NCBI GenBank assembly: GCA_938743325.2
Contig: OW568873.1
Location: 1 to 64,000, forward strand
Source of the DNA: Pycnococcus provasolii
Taxonomy: Eukaryota > Chlorophyta > Pseudoscourfieldiophyceae > Pseudoscourfieldiales > Pycnococcaceae
Reading direction: 5' to 3'
DNA length: 64,000 nucleotides
This document shows, piece after piece, positions 44,406 through 53,820 of the stretch. Below the pieces are notes generated by a model. It was not told where the DNA came from, searched no databases, and was given only the letters and a program-made list of their open reading frames with translations. The position numbers and the translations under genes were made by a program. Position 1 is the first letter of the stretch. Each line of letters opens with the position of its first letter.

Positions 44406-46812
44406 CGCGTCGACGTCCACCGCGCCGCCCCTGGAGGCGCGTCGACGCGCGTCTCTGCCAGCCGTCGTCGTTCCTACTAAGACGGTCGCCGCGAGAAGGG
44501 TGTCCAGTGCGGCCAAGCCGACAGGCTTGCCGCCAATACCACTCACCCAGCTTCTTCGCACGAACCCGTCGCAGTTCACAAACCAGAAGATTCACGTCTC
44601 GGAACGGCAGGTTTCTGAAATTGACAAGCTACCCGCACGTTTCGAAGGCGTTCGGATGGCACTGCTCTCCGGCAACCGTCTCACCTCGCTCGCGGGACTT
44701 GCTCAGTTCTCTTCGTTGACGACGCTCAGCGCCGCGCACAACAAGCTCGATGGCGTGCAGTGTCTTCACGACCTCGCGACGGCGTGCCCCCATCTCACGC
44801 GTCTCATGCTCGACGGCAATCCCGTTTCGCGTCTGCCCACGTACCGTGCACGCGTCCTGATTCTCTTCCCGAAACTTGCGCATCTCGACAGCCGCGCCGT
44901 GACGGATGACGAACGCGCGGCCGCGGCACCCGCCGTGCGACGCGAGGCGGACGCACTTGCTCTCATGTTCTCGAACACGTGCGTTGCCCGCAAAATTTCA
45001 CGCGTCAGGGCGCTTCTGCGAACAGGAACGGCGTTGCTAGACATGAACCTGACGCGAGACGCACCCGCAAGACGGTACGAACGAGCAGCCGCGGCGGCAA
45101 TAAGGCCTCCGGACATTGCCCTCATGCTTCGCATGTGGGACTACGAGGGGTCGCTCGACGACGCCGATCGACGGCAGATTGATGCCGAGAACCTGCGCGC
45201 TGTTCGGCGGGTGCTCTCCGACGAAGCGCCACGTGCCGTGCCCGATCCATCCGACTCGGTGCCAAAAGCAGCCGCAGCATGGGACGGCATCTACGCGAAG
45301 GCGATGAGCGCGCAGCAAACGCGCATCCAAGCGCTGCTAACATCGGTGGAGCATGCGCGCGCGGAGCGCGCCGAGCTTGTCGAAAGACACGCGAGCCGCG
45401 CTCCAGCTGGCGCGATGGCTGCGGAGGCGGAAGCCGCTGAGGCTGCGGAGACGGCGCGGCGCGACGAACGCGAGGCGCTGATTTCCGAACTTCGCGATGA
45501 CCTCGACGACGTGCGGTACGCCTACCTCGCGGGCGGAACGCCTTCGCAACGCCAGCTTGGGCTGCCCACGCCGGCGCCGCCAACGGCACATTCGATGCTA
45601 CCTTCGCCGTCACCGGCGCCGGCGCCGCGTACTCTCTTCGTCGAGGCTCACAGGCAGAGTGCAAATTCCGCACGAGGCAGTCCGGCACCGCAGCCGGCAC
45701 CTCCTCCTCCGCTCCCCGTGCCAAGCTTACGCCCACGATCTTCGGCTGCGCTCCCAGCGCCCGCGCCGCCGAGTAGAAACGGCGCCATCCCCGGACTCGA
45801 CGAGGCGCTCTTTGGCACACCGCTGCATTTGCCGTCGTCGCACCTTGCGGAAGCCGTTCGTGCTTCGGAGAGGGCTGTCGCGTCTGCACCTGCGCATGAT
45901 GCCACCTCCTCCAAGCCACGGCCATCTCACGCTGCAAGATCTCCCACGTCTCGCGTGGAAGAGCTTGAGATGGCCCTGAGTGCCGCACAAGCTGAGGCGC
46001 AGACGCTTCGACGCTCGCAGGGAGCCGCGGCGCGTGCGCTCACGTCCGTGGCGCGCGCGGGTCGGCGCGAGCTTGCCGCACGCATGTTGGCCCGGCGGTG
46101 CCTGCTGCGACGCACCATCAGGCGCTGGCTTTCTTCCATGCCTCGCGTCTACGCACTCCGTGCGAAGCATGCCATGGCTGATGCCTTGCTTGAGAGGCGC
46201 GCCGAGTGTCGTCGTGCGGCATGCTTTGGCGGCTGGCGGTACGCATCAGCCACCTCCGCGAGCTCTTATCCGCCGGAGCTCGAGCAGGCTGGGATGATTG
46301 CCGCACACTCGTTTCGCCGCGACGCGCTCATGCGCCGAGGCATGGACGCGCTGCGTCACCACGCCCGTCTCGACGACATTCCGCTCGGCGCCGCGGGCGT
46401 CGTTGCGGAAATTCACGCGCGACGCGTGGTGGCTCGAACCGCGCTTAAGGGCATGTCTGCCGCGGCAAGTAGTGCGCGCCTCAGAGGCAAGGCGGCTGCA
46501 TTCACGCGTCGCAGGATTCACCGCAAGATGTGCCGCACGTTTGAAGCGTGGCGTCGCGTGGCGGGTGTGGACGCTCTCCGCCGTCGCCTGGAGTCAGCTG
46601 AGATGCAGCTGGCGGTGCGACGCGACGACGCATCGTCACTCGCTCCTACGGCGGCATCGAATCACTACCGACTCACGTCCATGCCGCTCGACGACATTTT
46701 GTCAACCGTCGTGAACGTGACGCCACCGCCGCCGTCGCCGTTTGAGTCCGAGCTGACGAGTAGCGTACAAGATTTGCAGGCTCGCATGAGTGCGGCGCTT
46801 GGGCAATCTTGA
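44053..46812 (+). CDS. Leucine-rich-repeat protein with Sfi1-like C-terminal helices
   Basis: 919 aa. After a 170-residue Ala/Pro/Thr disordered leader, residues 180-300 hold four to five SDS22/LRR_9-type repeats (FEGVRMALLSGNRLTSLAGL, LTTLSAAHNKLDGVQCL, LTRLMLDGNPV, LFPKLAHLDSRAV). Such repeats are common in axonemal and centrosomal proteins. The middle is helical and Pro-rich. The C-terminal 250 residues have Trp- and Arg-rich helices (LLRRTIRRWLSSMPRV, CRRAACFGGWRYA, MCRTFEAWRRVAG) like Sfi1 units. I infer a basal-body or fibre-associated protein. Divergent with the myosin gene and convergent with selenoprotein S. Confidence 0.75.
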
Positions 46813-47117
46813 GAACATGTGTACCTTTCTAATGATGTGAAGAACTACGTGACTATCGTACCACTACATATGTGATGTAACAAAAACTGATTTCAATACA
46901 AAAAAATAAAAATTGAGCGTTGTTTTTTTTTCTTTAAGCTTTTTTTTATATGTCAAAGAAGAGCGTGAGAATCGGCTCGACCGCAACGTGTTCTCGAATT
47001 GAACAAGTTGATTTTCGTCGCGGCGTGCGTCACGTGGAACACCACTCTCTCTGACTATCAGGAGAAGGATATTTTAGGAGCACCTATATAGGGTAGGTGC
47101 ACCTTCCTTCCCCGCCT
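46813..47117. other. Convergent 3' spacer holding the SECIS element
   Basis: 305 bp of AT-rich 3' sequence. A TGTAA at 46876 serves the LRR gene. The minus strand carries the predicted SECIS at 46971-47033 and an A/T run at 46920-46950. Confidence 0.6.
46971..47033 (-). promoter_or_regulatory. Predicted SECIS element of the selenoprotein S mRNA
   Basis: Read on the minus strand, about 90 bases after the UGA, there is GTGA (47033-47030), a lower helix with some mismatches, the perfect-with-wobble 8-bp stem CCGCGACG/CGTTGCGG (47023-47016 with 46988-46981), then AAAA on the 5' side of the apical loop (47015-47012), a 5-bp mini-hairpin TGTTC/GAACA, and finally GAT (46973-46971) opposite the GTGA. 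UGA opposite GA with unpaired adenines in an internal apical loop is the form-2 eukaryotic SECIS layout. I folded it by eye. The GUGA in place of AUGA is less usual. Confidence 0.62.
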
Positions 47118-47657
47118 TTACCGTCAGCCACCGCGTCCAGGTCTCCTTCTTTCGGGACGGAACGACGGTCGTGAAGGCGCCGGATTGAGCAAGCTGTGTG
47201 AGCTTGTTGTTGCTGTTGACGACGGCTTCGGCTTTGGTTTTGGAGCGTCGCCCCCATCCGGTCGGTCGCTCCCTCCTCCCGCGGCTGTTTGCGCCTTACC
47301 CTTGAATGTCTGCGCGACTCCACATCTCTCCGCCTTTCGTTCGAGGTCGCTGTCTCTCTGTTTGCTTAGTTCCGCCTCCCTTTGTTTTCTGAGCAGGACG
47401 GACGCCTCCGCCTCCTGCTGTTGTCTTTCGCGCGCTGCGAGCATGGCTTGTCTCATGTGTTGGTCTCTGCTCCCGTTGTTGTTTGCATTATTTTTCTGTC
47501 CCATGAGTCCCGAGTTGTTGAGTATGTCGGCACGCAATGCGCGCGAGACGAAGGACGACAGGTAGCTGGCTAGAAGGACTAGCAAGAGGAGCGGCCACCC
47601 GTACGTCTCGAGGAAGCCCCATATCACGCCTATGGACTGCGTGACGGCGTCCGTCAT
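47118..47657 (-). CDS. SELENOS: Selenoprotein S (SelS/VIMP) with in-frame UGA for selenocysteine
   Basis: 179 aa including Sec178. A hydrophobic span (TYGWPLLLLVLLASYLSSFV, about residues 18-37) follows a short N-terminus. Next come a helical cytosolic region (MRQAMLAARERQQQEAEASV), a QTFKGKAQ-type VIMP motif, and a Gly/Pro/Arg-rich tail. The frame reaches RRRPGRGG, then TGA (47126-47124), CGG, TAA. SelS proteins end in the same way, with a penultimate selenocysteine after Gly-Gly. SelS sits in the ER membrane and links Derlins and p97/VCP in ER-associated degradation; its Sec pairs with a Cys for reductase activity. The UGA and a candidate SECIS downstream make termination at UGA unlikely. 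Divergent with the EXECUTER gene. Confidence 0.85.
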
Positions 47658-48338
47658 GCCGGTTATTTGGCGGAGTTATTTGGCGCGGCGCAGAAGTGAA
47701 GAAAGAAAAAGGTATGGCGGAGAAGGGGAAGGAGGAAGGGGAAGGAGAAGGGGGAGGGGGAGGGGCAGAAGGCAGGAGACGGGGTACCGCTGTTGGACGG
47801 GTAATGAAAATACGACCATGCAGAGTTGGATCCCCAATCAAAACGAGGGAGACAGTCCAGAGCCCCAGACCCAGCCAGACTCCACCAGCAGGAGAAGGAG
47901 AAGAAGGAGAAGGAGAGGGGAGACCTGAGAAGGAGAGGGAGGGCGAGAGAGGAGGGAAATCCGTCACATCAGTCCGTTGTTGGTTGTTGTGCTTTTTACT
48001 TTTTAGGACGTATTGGCTCAGGAATCGAGGATTTCGTGGTGAGGATCGAGATTCTGACAAAAAAGGGCCGACGCCCCGACTCTCCGAGAGGGAAGGCAGA
48101 GTCGGATGTTATCCGGCTGTCCGGGGACGAGAAGAGGGGAGAGGGCCGTCGGGGGAAGAGGAGAGAGGGGAGAGGGGAGAGGGTCCGACAGGAGGGGCGT
48201 GTGGTTTCCGGCCCCCCTCTCGGGTCCTCCCACGCCTATGTGCCGCCTCTTCGTTTGGGGGAACCCCAGCCCCCCGGGGGGCCTCCTGGAGGCCAGGGTG
48301 CGCTCAGTTCCAGCCAATAAAGTACCTCGTCCCCTCCA
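47658..48338. promoter_or_regulatory. Divergent promoter region, SelS / EXECUTER
   Basis: A 681-bp spacer dominated by purine-rich blocks on the plus strand (GGGGAAGG and GGAGAAGG type, 47700-47770, 47885-47945 and 48120-48190). No gene. Confidence 0.5.
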
Positions 48339-50447
48339 ATGGCCATGGCGTCCTCGTCTCGCCACATGGGGGTCCTCCCCAGCTCCAGGTCCTCTATCTC
48401 AAGCAACCGTGCTCGTCGTCAGACCTCGAAGGTCAGGTGCTCCGTCGGACCGTGGGGAGACTCGCCCGCGTCCAGGGCGGCGTCGCAGGCGGCCGCCACC
48501 AGGGCAGCAGCGGAGAGAGAAAAACAGGCAAAGGCGCTCAGGCAAAGGCAAATGAAGCAGCAGCAGCAGCAGCAGCGAGACAACAACAACAACAACAACA
48601 ACAACAACTCAAGCGATAATAACAATGGCAGCAGCAACTCCAACAACAATAATAATACCAGCAGCAGCAGCAGCAGCAACTTCCCACCACCGCCGCCACC
48701 ACCACCACCACCGCCACCACCAGCAGCAGCAGCGGCACTAAACGCGTCCCAGCAGCAGCAGCAGCATCCCACAATGGACGACGAGCCAACTGTGTCCACG
48801 TCGTCGTCACACTCCCACGACGCACCTTCGCCATCCTCGACGTGGGCGTCCACACTCGACGACGAAGACCGAAGGGAGCGCATCGTCAACAACCTCGACG
48901 AGGCTATCGCCAAGTGCGTGCGAAGGGAGGACTTTGACGCAGCCGCCGTGCTGAAACGACGGAAAGAACGAGTCGCGCTGTCCGCGCCACTCTGCAAACT
49001 GTCGCGCCAACTCGACGACGCCATCAGCCACGAGGAGTACGCGACCGCCGCGCAACTGCACGACACGGCGGCGCTCTGGATGCGTGGTTGGTGGGCACTG
49101 CGAGGAGGTGGAACGAACGGGCAGCTCATACGCGTCGACCGCGAGGGTGGTCGGCTCGTCGCGCGGTCTTTCAGCAGGGTGGACCTCGCGGGTGGACCCA
49201 ACGTACACGTAACGCCAGTCCCTCGCGTGCCTCTGGGAAAACGAGGTGCACCCGGCGTTCCGGTGTTTGAAGTTCACGTGCGCCGTTGCGCGGACGGAAC
49301 CGTGGAGGCGGCACCGTTTGTACTCGGCATACCTCTTGAGATTGCGGTTGGCGTTGGCGAGGATGTTCGCGTGCGCACCGCAAGTGTCGAGCTTGAGGGT
49401 GAGGGTGAGAAGATGGACGTACGCATCTGCTTCGACATGATACCTCCCTTTGACTACGACGACGACGAGGAGGAGGAGGAGGAGGACGACGACGACCTCG
49501 AAGTGATGCGCATGCGCGCGCCCCGCGACGACGACGACGACGACAGCGATGGCGGCGACGATGAAGAAGGGGGCAGCCTTGGCATTGCTTCTACAGACGA
49601 CGACGACGAAGACGAAGACGATCTCCGACACAATCACCACCATCGCATGGACGCCGCGTCAGCCGTTCTTTTGCATGGAGCCATGGATGCAGGATCATCT
49701 CGCGTTGTTGTGCACGGCGAGTACAACGAAGACGACGATGAGGATGACGACGATGACGTCGGAATGGATGATGATGGTGTACTGATGGATGCGACGGAGC
49801 TTTGGATGCGGCAGGCATATCGCGGATCGCCGCGTGGAAGTGAAGAACCTGAGCATGGATGGTCAGCAAGAGAGCTTGGTTTGTCGCGGCTGCCCGCAAC
49901 GCTCGAGGAGAGCACGTCATCTCAGTGCGATGCATTTGAAATCATGATCCCCACGGCTGGTGCAGCACCAGTACTTCCAAGCTTGGCAGAGAGTGCTCAG
50001 CTCGTGCGGCTGACAAAACAGCTCGAGCCGAGCAACACCGACTCGCTCACGGGCATGTTCGTCGGATCGTTTGGACCACATGGTCCGGAGGCTCTCGAGG
50101 TGTATCGCACAACGATGGACAACGAGGATATGGTTGTTGCTAGGAAGGTGGTTGGCGACCCGAACGTGCCAGCTGGCGAACTGAGTTTCCGTGCCAAGGT
50201 GGGACGTTCCAAGCGACTTGAGGCTGATCACATGTACCCACGAGAGCTTGGTGTGGTTGCAAGGTACGCCGGCGAGGGGCGAATTGCTGGAAACGGATTC
50301 CGCTCCCCTTCTTGGGTTCCAGGCGAACTTCTGGAGCTTGACGGTAAGGGTGGATCTCTGACTGGAGGTGCGGAGCTTGGATTCGTCTGGGCCGTTCCTG
50401 GTGAGCGTCGTTTCCTTATTTTGTTCAATCGGCTCGTGCTAAGCTGA
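48339..50447 (+). CDS. EXECUTER-type chloroplast singlet-oxygen signalling protein
   Basis: 702 aa. The N-terminus (MAMASSSRHMGVLPSSRSSI then basic residues) is a chloroplast transit peptide. A Gln/Asn/Ser/Pro homopolymer region at about 70-145 follows. UVR-like helices (LDEAIAKCVRREDFDAAAVL) and LDDAISHEEYATAAQLHD precede the conserved central block. The C-terminus matches EXECUTER1/2 closely: FVGSFGPHGPEALEVYR, PAGELSFRAKVG, YPRELGVVARYAGEGRIA, GFRSPSWVPGELLELDGKG and FLILFNRLVLS. In Arabidopsis EX1/EX2 sit at grana margins, sense singlet oxygen and are destroyed by FtsH to start retrograde signalling. An Asp/Glu-rich insertion (about 370-500) is unusual. A 23-bp hairpin crosses the stop codon. 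Confidence 0.9.
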   Translation: MAMASSSRHMGVLPSSRSSISSNRARRQTSKVRCSVGPWGDSPASRAASQAAATRAAAEREKQAKALRQRQMKQQQQQQRDNNNNNNNNNSSDNNNGSSNSNNNNNTSSSSSSNFPPPPPPPPPPPPPAAAAALNASQQQQQHPTMDDEPTVSTSSSHSHDAPSPSSTWASTLDDEDRRERIVNNLDEAIAKCVRREDFDAAAVLKRRKERVALSAPLCKLSRQLDDAISHEEYATAAQLHDTAALWMRGWWALRGGGTNGQLIRVDREGGRLVARSFSRVDLAGGPNVHVTPVPRVPLGKRGAPGVPVFEVHVRRCADGTVEAAPFVLGIPLEIAVGVGEDVRVRTASVELEGEGEKMDVRICFDMIPPFDYDDDEEEEEEDDDDLEVMRMRAPRDDDDDDSDGGDDEEGGSLGIASTDDDDEDEDDLRHNHHHRMDAASAVLLHGAMDAGSSRVVVHGEYNEDDDEDDDDDVGMDDDGVLMDATELWMRQAYRGSPRGSEEPEHGWSARELGLSRLPATLEESTSSQCDAFEIMIPTAGAAPVLPSLAESAQLVRLTKQLEPSNTDSLTGMFVGSFGPHGPEALEVYRTTMDNEDMVVARKVVGDPNVPAGELSFRAKVGRSKRLEADHMYPRELGVVARYAGEGRIAGNGFRSPSWVPGELLELDGKGGSLTGGAELGFVWAVPGERRFLILFNRLVLS
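48553..48765 (+). repeat. Coding CAG/AAC/CCA microsatellites in EXECUTER
   Basis: Runs of CAG, AAC and CCA codons give Gln, Asn, Ser and Pro homopolymers in the linker after the transit peptide. They lie outside the conserved domains, so length variation would probably be tolerated. Confidence 0.85.
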
Positions 50448-50474
50448 CTTCTCAGCTTAGCACGATCCGATTGA
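50425..50474. terminator. Near-perfect 23-bp hairpin across the EXECUTER stop codon
   Basis: The left arm TCAATCGGCTCGTGCTAAGC continues to TGA at 50447. The loop is CTTC (50448-50451). The right arm (50452-50474) is complementary at 22 of 23 positions. The stop codon is the last triplet of the left arm. It could act as an RNA 3'-end structure, or be the product of template switching during replication. The type given here is provisional. Confidence 0.8.
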
Positions 50475-50551
50475 TGGATTCAGAATTATAAACAAACTTT
50501 TTTCTTTGTTTCTTCCAAATGTGTCATCTCTTCCACAGATTTTTGAATTTT

Positions 50552-50582
<31 letters not shown>

Positions 50583-50938
50583 TTGCGTGTGTGTATGCAT
50601 GTCGATCTATCGGACATCTACGGACACGTAATGCTCTCCAACACAAGAGTAGTGGTCGCCCCGCTACGCACAACATGTATCTATCTATCCACTCACTCAC
50701 TCACTTTTACAATTGATAAAATGTTCATCATAAGAAAAAAAAAGGCGGAACTCAATATACTTCACATGTGGCACAGCCAATTTTTTTTGTCGGGCGTGTC
50801 AACTCCAAGCGCGTCCTTTCACCTGCAATTTGGGGAGAATGCCACATCGTGTTGTGTTGTAAGCACTCAAGTTACACTGCTGCAGAAAAAAATGCGAATC
50901 ACATTTATCTACCTCGCATCATCTACATGCATCTCACC
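50475..50938. other. Convergent 3' spacer with microsatellites
   Basis: 464 bp without a gene. CTGT repeats lie at 50556-50583, followed by ATCT and CACT repeats near 50682-50704. A TTACA at 50872 gives a TGTAA on the minus strand for the bestrophin-like gene. Confidence 0.5.
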
Positions 50939-52107
50939 TCACCGACGTACCTTGTTCGAACTTAGCGTATGTTCCATGCCCGGCGGCGTGTTGAACGTCA
51001 GCGTGATGAGCTCCTTCTCCGTCAGCTCAAGGCGCACGTCGTCCAGGCCCTCGCCGTCGTAGCTGTTCTCGAGGTCCTGCTGCACGTGGTACAGCAAGAA
51101 CACAACGGTAGAGAAGATCATGCACATGAAATACGCCGTGAGGCATCCGTGCTGTTTTCTGTCCGCAGAGCACGTTGTGTTGTAGAACGGGCCGAGAAGC
51201 ACGACGACAAAGTGAAGCAGAAGGCTGGACATGTACCGCAAACCTTGGGGTGTCCGATAGTCTCGGAACATTCGCATCAACTCAAAGTCGCGCACGAGGA
51301 AGCGGATGTACTGGTTATTGCGGCTTATGATGCCCGCACCCAACGGCCCTGTTCGCGAGGCTTCGTGAAACCCGCCGGCGACCGGAGGAAGTTGCTTGCC
51401 GTCCGCCGACTTTCCCATCTCGTAGTTCAGTAAGGATATGTCGTTCGCGAAACGGTACACGTCAGCCAGGTGGTCTAGGCGCTTCAAGCCATCAGTCTCC
51501 TTGAGGAAGTGCTTTGCGCTGTACATGAACCCAAGAAGCTTTCTACGGCACAGTGGTAGCGCGTCCTGTCTAGCGGAGAAGTCGCGCCAGCATAGGTAGA
51601 TGCCGAAGCAGCTAGCCTTCAAGCTTGCGAGAGCCTTGAGTGCCTTCTCGCGTCTCGTATAGCTCATTTTGATGGTGTTCACGATGGGCCACACGGCGCC
51701 TAACAATAGCGCTCGGAGATATGTGTCCAGCTGTATGTCAAGCTGTGCCGACGACGTGATCAAGACGGACACGCACGCGACTCCTGCGACTAACAAGCTG
51801 TGAGTGTTGAACACGGCTATAACAGCCCCCTGCGCTGACTGGACGGCTATCCTGGTCGCCGAGCGCACGGCGACAGTGCTGTCCCAGTAGAACGGCTCTG
51901 GGCTGTCTCCGCTTGACTGCAGTTCGTAAGCGGCCAGCCAGGTGAAGAGTTTTGCGAGAAAGTGAAGTTCAAGGAGGGTTTGAGTGAGCTGAGCAAAACG
52001 AAACGAGTCAGAGAAACAACAAGGTGTGCACGTACCTCTGTGATTGCGTCGAGTTCGCTCTCGACGTTCATGTCTCCGGCGAGCACTTCCACCAAGGAGT
52101 CCGCCAT
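50939..52107 (-). CDS. Bestrophin-like membrane protein, two exons
   Basis: Exons are 52107-52036 (24 codons, MADSLVEVLAGD...) and 51988-50939 (373 aa in total). The 47-bp intron (52035-51989) is GTACGT to GCTCAG in phase 0. The protein has hydrophobic segments near residues 65-100, 115-135 and two close together at about 275-325. The C-terminal stretch AYFMCMIFSTVVFLLYHVQQ then DLENSYDGEGLDDVRLEL resembles the acidic segment after the last helix of bestrophin-like anion channels of algae. In green algae, bestrophin-like proteins move chloride or bicarbonate in thylakoids. No transit peptide is evident, so the membrane is unknown. Confidence 0.62.
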
Positions 52108-53131
52108 GCTTTTCTTTTCTTCGCGTGAAGCCTGGAGTGGGAGAAGGGCACACTGGCCAGGTCTGCACCTCCCAAGGGCGAGAAGGAATGGCGGAGAGCG
52201 AGAAGGAAGACAGACGAAGAGGAGGGAGGGGGGAGGAGGCGAGCAAGGCGAGGCGCAGAACAACAAGCACACCAGCCTTGGTCTATCTATGGCTCTGTGC
52301 AGATGCGGGGAGGATGGGGATCCACACGTCGTACCTATACGGCTCCCTTTACCTCCCAGGCGGCGCAGCAGAGTCGGACTTCTGATGCCTGAGTTTTCCA
52401 GTGAACGGCCTCATCAGGGAAGTGGCGGGCGGGCGAGGAGGAACGGGACGTCGAGGCCTGCCGCCCCAGGGGGGCAACACACACTTCTCGCACTTCGCAC
52501 TTCGAGAGGCTTGCTTCCGCCTTCCGGAGCTTGCTGACCATCCCATGTACCCGCGCGTTAAGGTGAGCCTTACCCAGGCCGGCCAGGCCGGCCAGGCAGC
52601 CAGGAGTATGTAACACGCCGTGCAGTGCAAGCGCAGGGAGGCCGGGCAGGGCAACTGGGCAAGGCCGGGTAGGAAGTACCTTTAGGAAGTACAGTAGGGC
52701 AGGGCAAAGCCTCCCCCCTTCCCTCGAGCTCGAGCGATCACCATCAACTGGTATCAACGCCGTCCTCCGAGGTGACGCTCCAAGGCTCCCGCCTTGGAGT
52801 TGTTGTTGAGTGTTGCCGGCCGGCCTCCAAGTGGTCTCGGTCGTCCCTATTGGTCCGTATTCGTCTCAGGTGCTCGCATAGTCCCATCCCATCCCTCCTC
52901 ATCCCAATGCGATGCAAGCGCGATAATACCTTAGATGGTCACAAGGTAGGGGATCAGTAGTAGTCATGATGGGTCAGGCAGGGAGGGAAAACGGGAAAAG
53001 GTCTCCCCTCCCCTCCTCTTCCTCTTCTTCTTCGGAACCGCGCACAACAACAACAAGAACAACACCAACAACAAGCACTCGGTGGTACTATTGTATTCCT
53101 CACTCCCACCTTACGCAAGAGCGAAAGCGCC
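52108..53131. promoter_or_regulatory. Divergent promoter region, bestrophin-like / unknown 214-aa protein
   Basis: 1024 bp with no convincing gene. It includes a purine block (52180-52255), a GGCCGGCCA tandem repeat near 52578-52602, and a TACCTTTA motif at 52677-52684. A minus-strand open stretch at 52335-52757 lacks coding character. Confidence 0.5.
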
Positions 53132-53776
53132 ATGGCGAACTACGTCAACGAAAATAACCCCATGCCGCCCAGGCCAACGGGGAAGAGAATCGTCAACAGC
53201 CGTGCCTCCGAACACGAAAACTGGAACTTCCTCAAGGCGGACGCCAACACGCCCGCGGCACCCACAGAGCGAAAGCAAGGGCCGGTCAACGGATCCACCT
53301 CGTCGTGGGAACAGCAAAACGCCTGGAAACATAAACGGAGCATCGAAGACATTCAGCCGCACGCTGAGCGCGTCGCGAACCTCAACGCCGCACAGGCGAG
53401 GAACGCCGCGTGCTCTGAACTAAGGACGCAGCGCCTGCACGAAGTCAACGAGTACAACGCCTTCAACCCAACCACCTGCGACGAAGCACCAGGCGCGGCG
53501 GGACACAACCGCAACAACGCGCACAAAACGGGTGTGCTGCAGGGAAACTCGCGGCCGCTCGGACACCGCGTCGAAGAGTACCTGCAAGCGCCACAGCCTA
53601 CGCTGGGAGGACGCGTCTATCGGCCTGGACACGAGACCGACGCGCAGTGGGACCGCGCGGAGTTTGGCATGGAAACGCGCACACGGTCAGACAAGCGCGT
53701 CGACGGAATCGTCAAGGAGGGCACGACCCAACCAAACAGGATTACCGCAAAGGACAACCTGACGTACTGTCTGTAA
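53132..53776 (+). CDS. Asn/Ala-rich hydrophilic protein, function unknown
   Basis: 214 aa. Highly hydrophilic and rich in Asn, Arg, His and Glu, without membrane or coiled-coil segments. Recurrent short blocks (RIVNSRASEHENWNFLK, WEQQNAWKHKRSIEDI, EVNEYNAFNPTT, LGHRVEEYLQAPQPTLGGRV) suggest an extended protein that binds along a surface, as microtubule inner proteins do, but I recognise no family. The TAA stop is part of CTGTAAAG, a TGTAA signal. Only 44 bp separate it from the convergent F-box gene. Confidence 0.7.
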   Translation: MANYVNENNPMPPRPTGKRIVNSRASEHENWNFLKADANTPAAPTERKQGPVNGSTSSWEQQNAWKHKRSIEDIQPHAERVANLNAAQARNAACSELRTQRLHEVNEYNAFNPTTCDEAPGAAGHNRNNAHKTGVLQGNSRPLGHRVEEYLQAPQPTLGGRVYRPGHETDAQWDRAEFGMETRTRSDKRVDGIVKEGTTQPNRITAKDNLTYCL

Positions 53777-53820
53777 AGTGAACGCCGCACAAAATTTGAA
53801 TTTTAACTTACAAAGTTGGG

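Noticed and set aside
47124-47126. TGA as a true stop of a 177-residue SelS
   Set aside because: The family ends in Gly-Gly-Sec-x, the next stop is two codons away, and a SECIS-like fold follows.
52335-52757. Minus-strand frame of 140 codons in the divergent spacer
   Set aside because: Composition is that of GC-rich spacer, no conserved pattern is visible, and it overlaps a GGCCGGCCA repeat.
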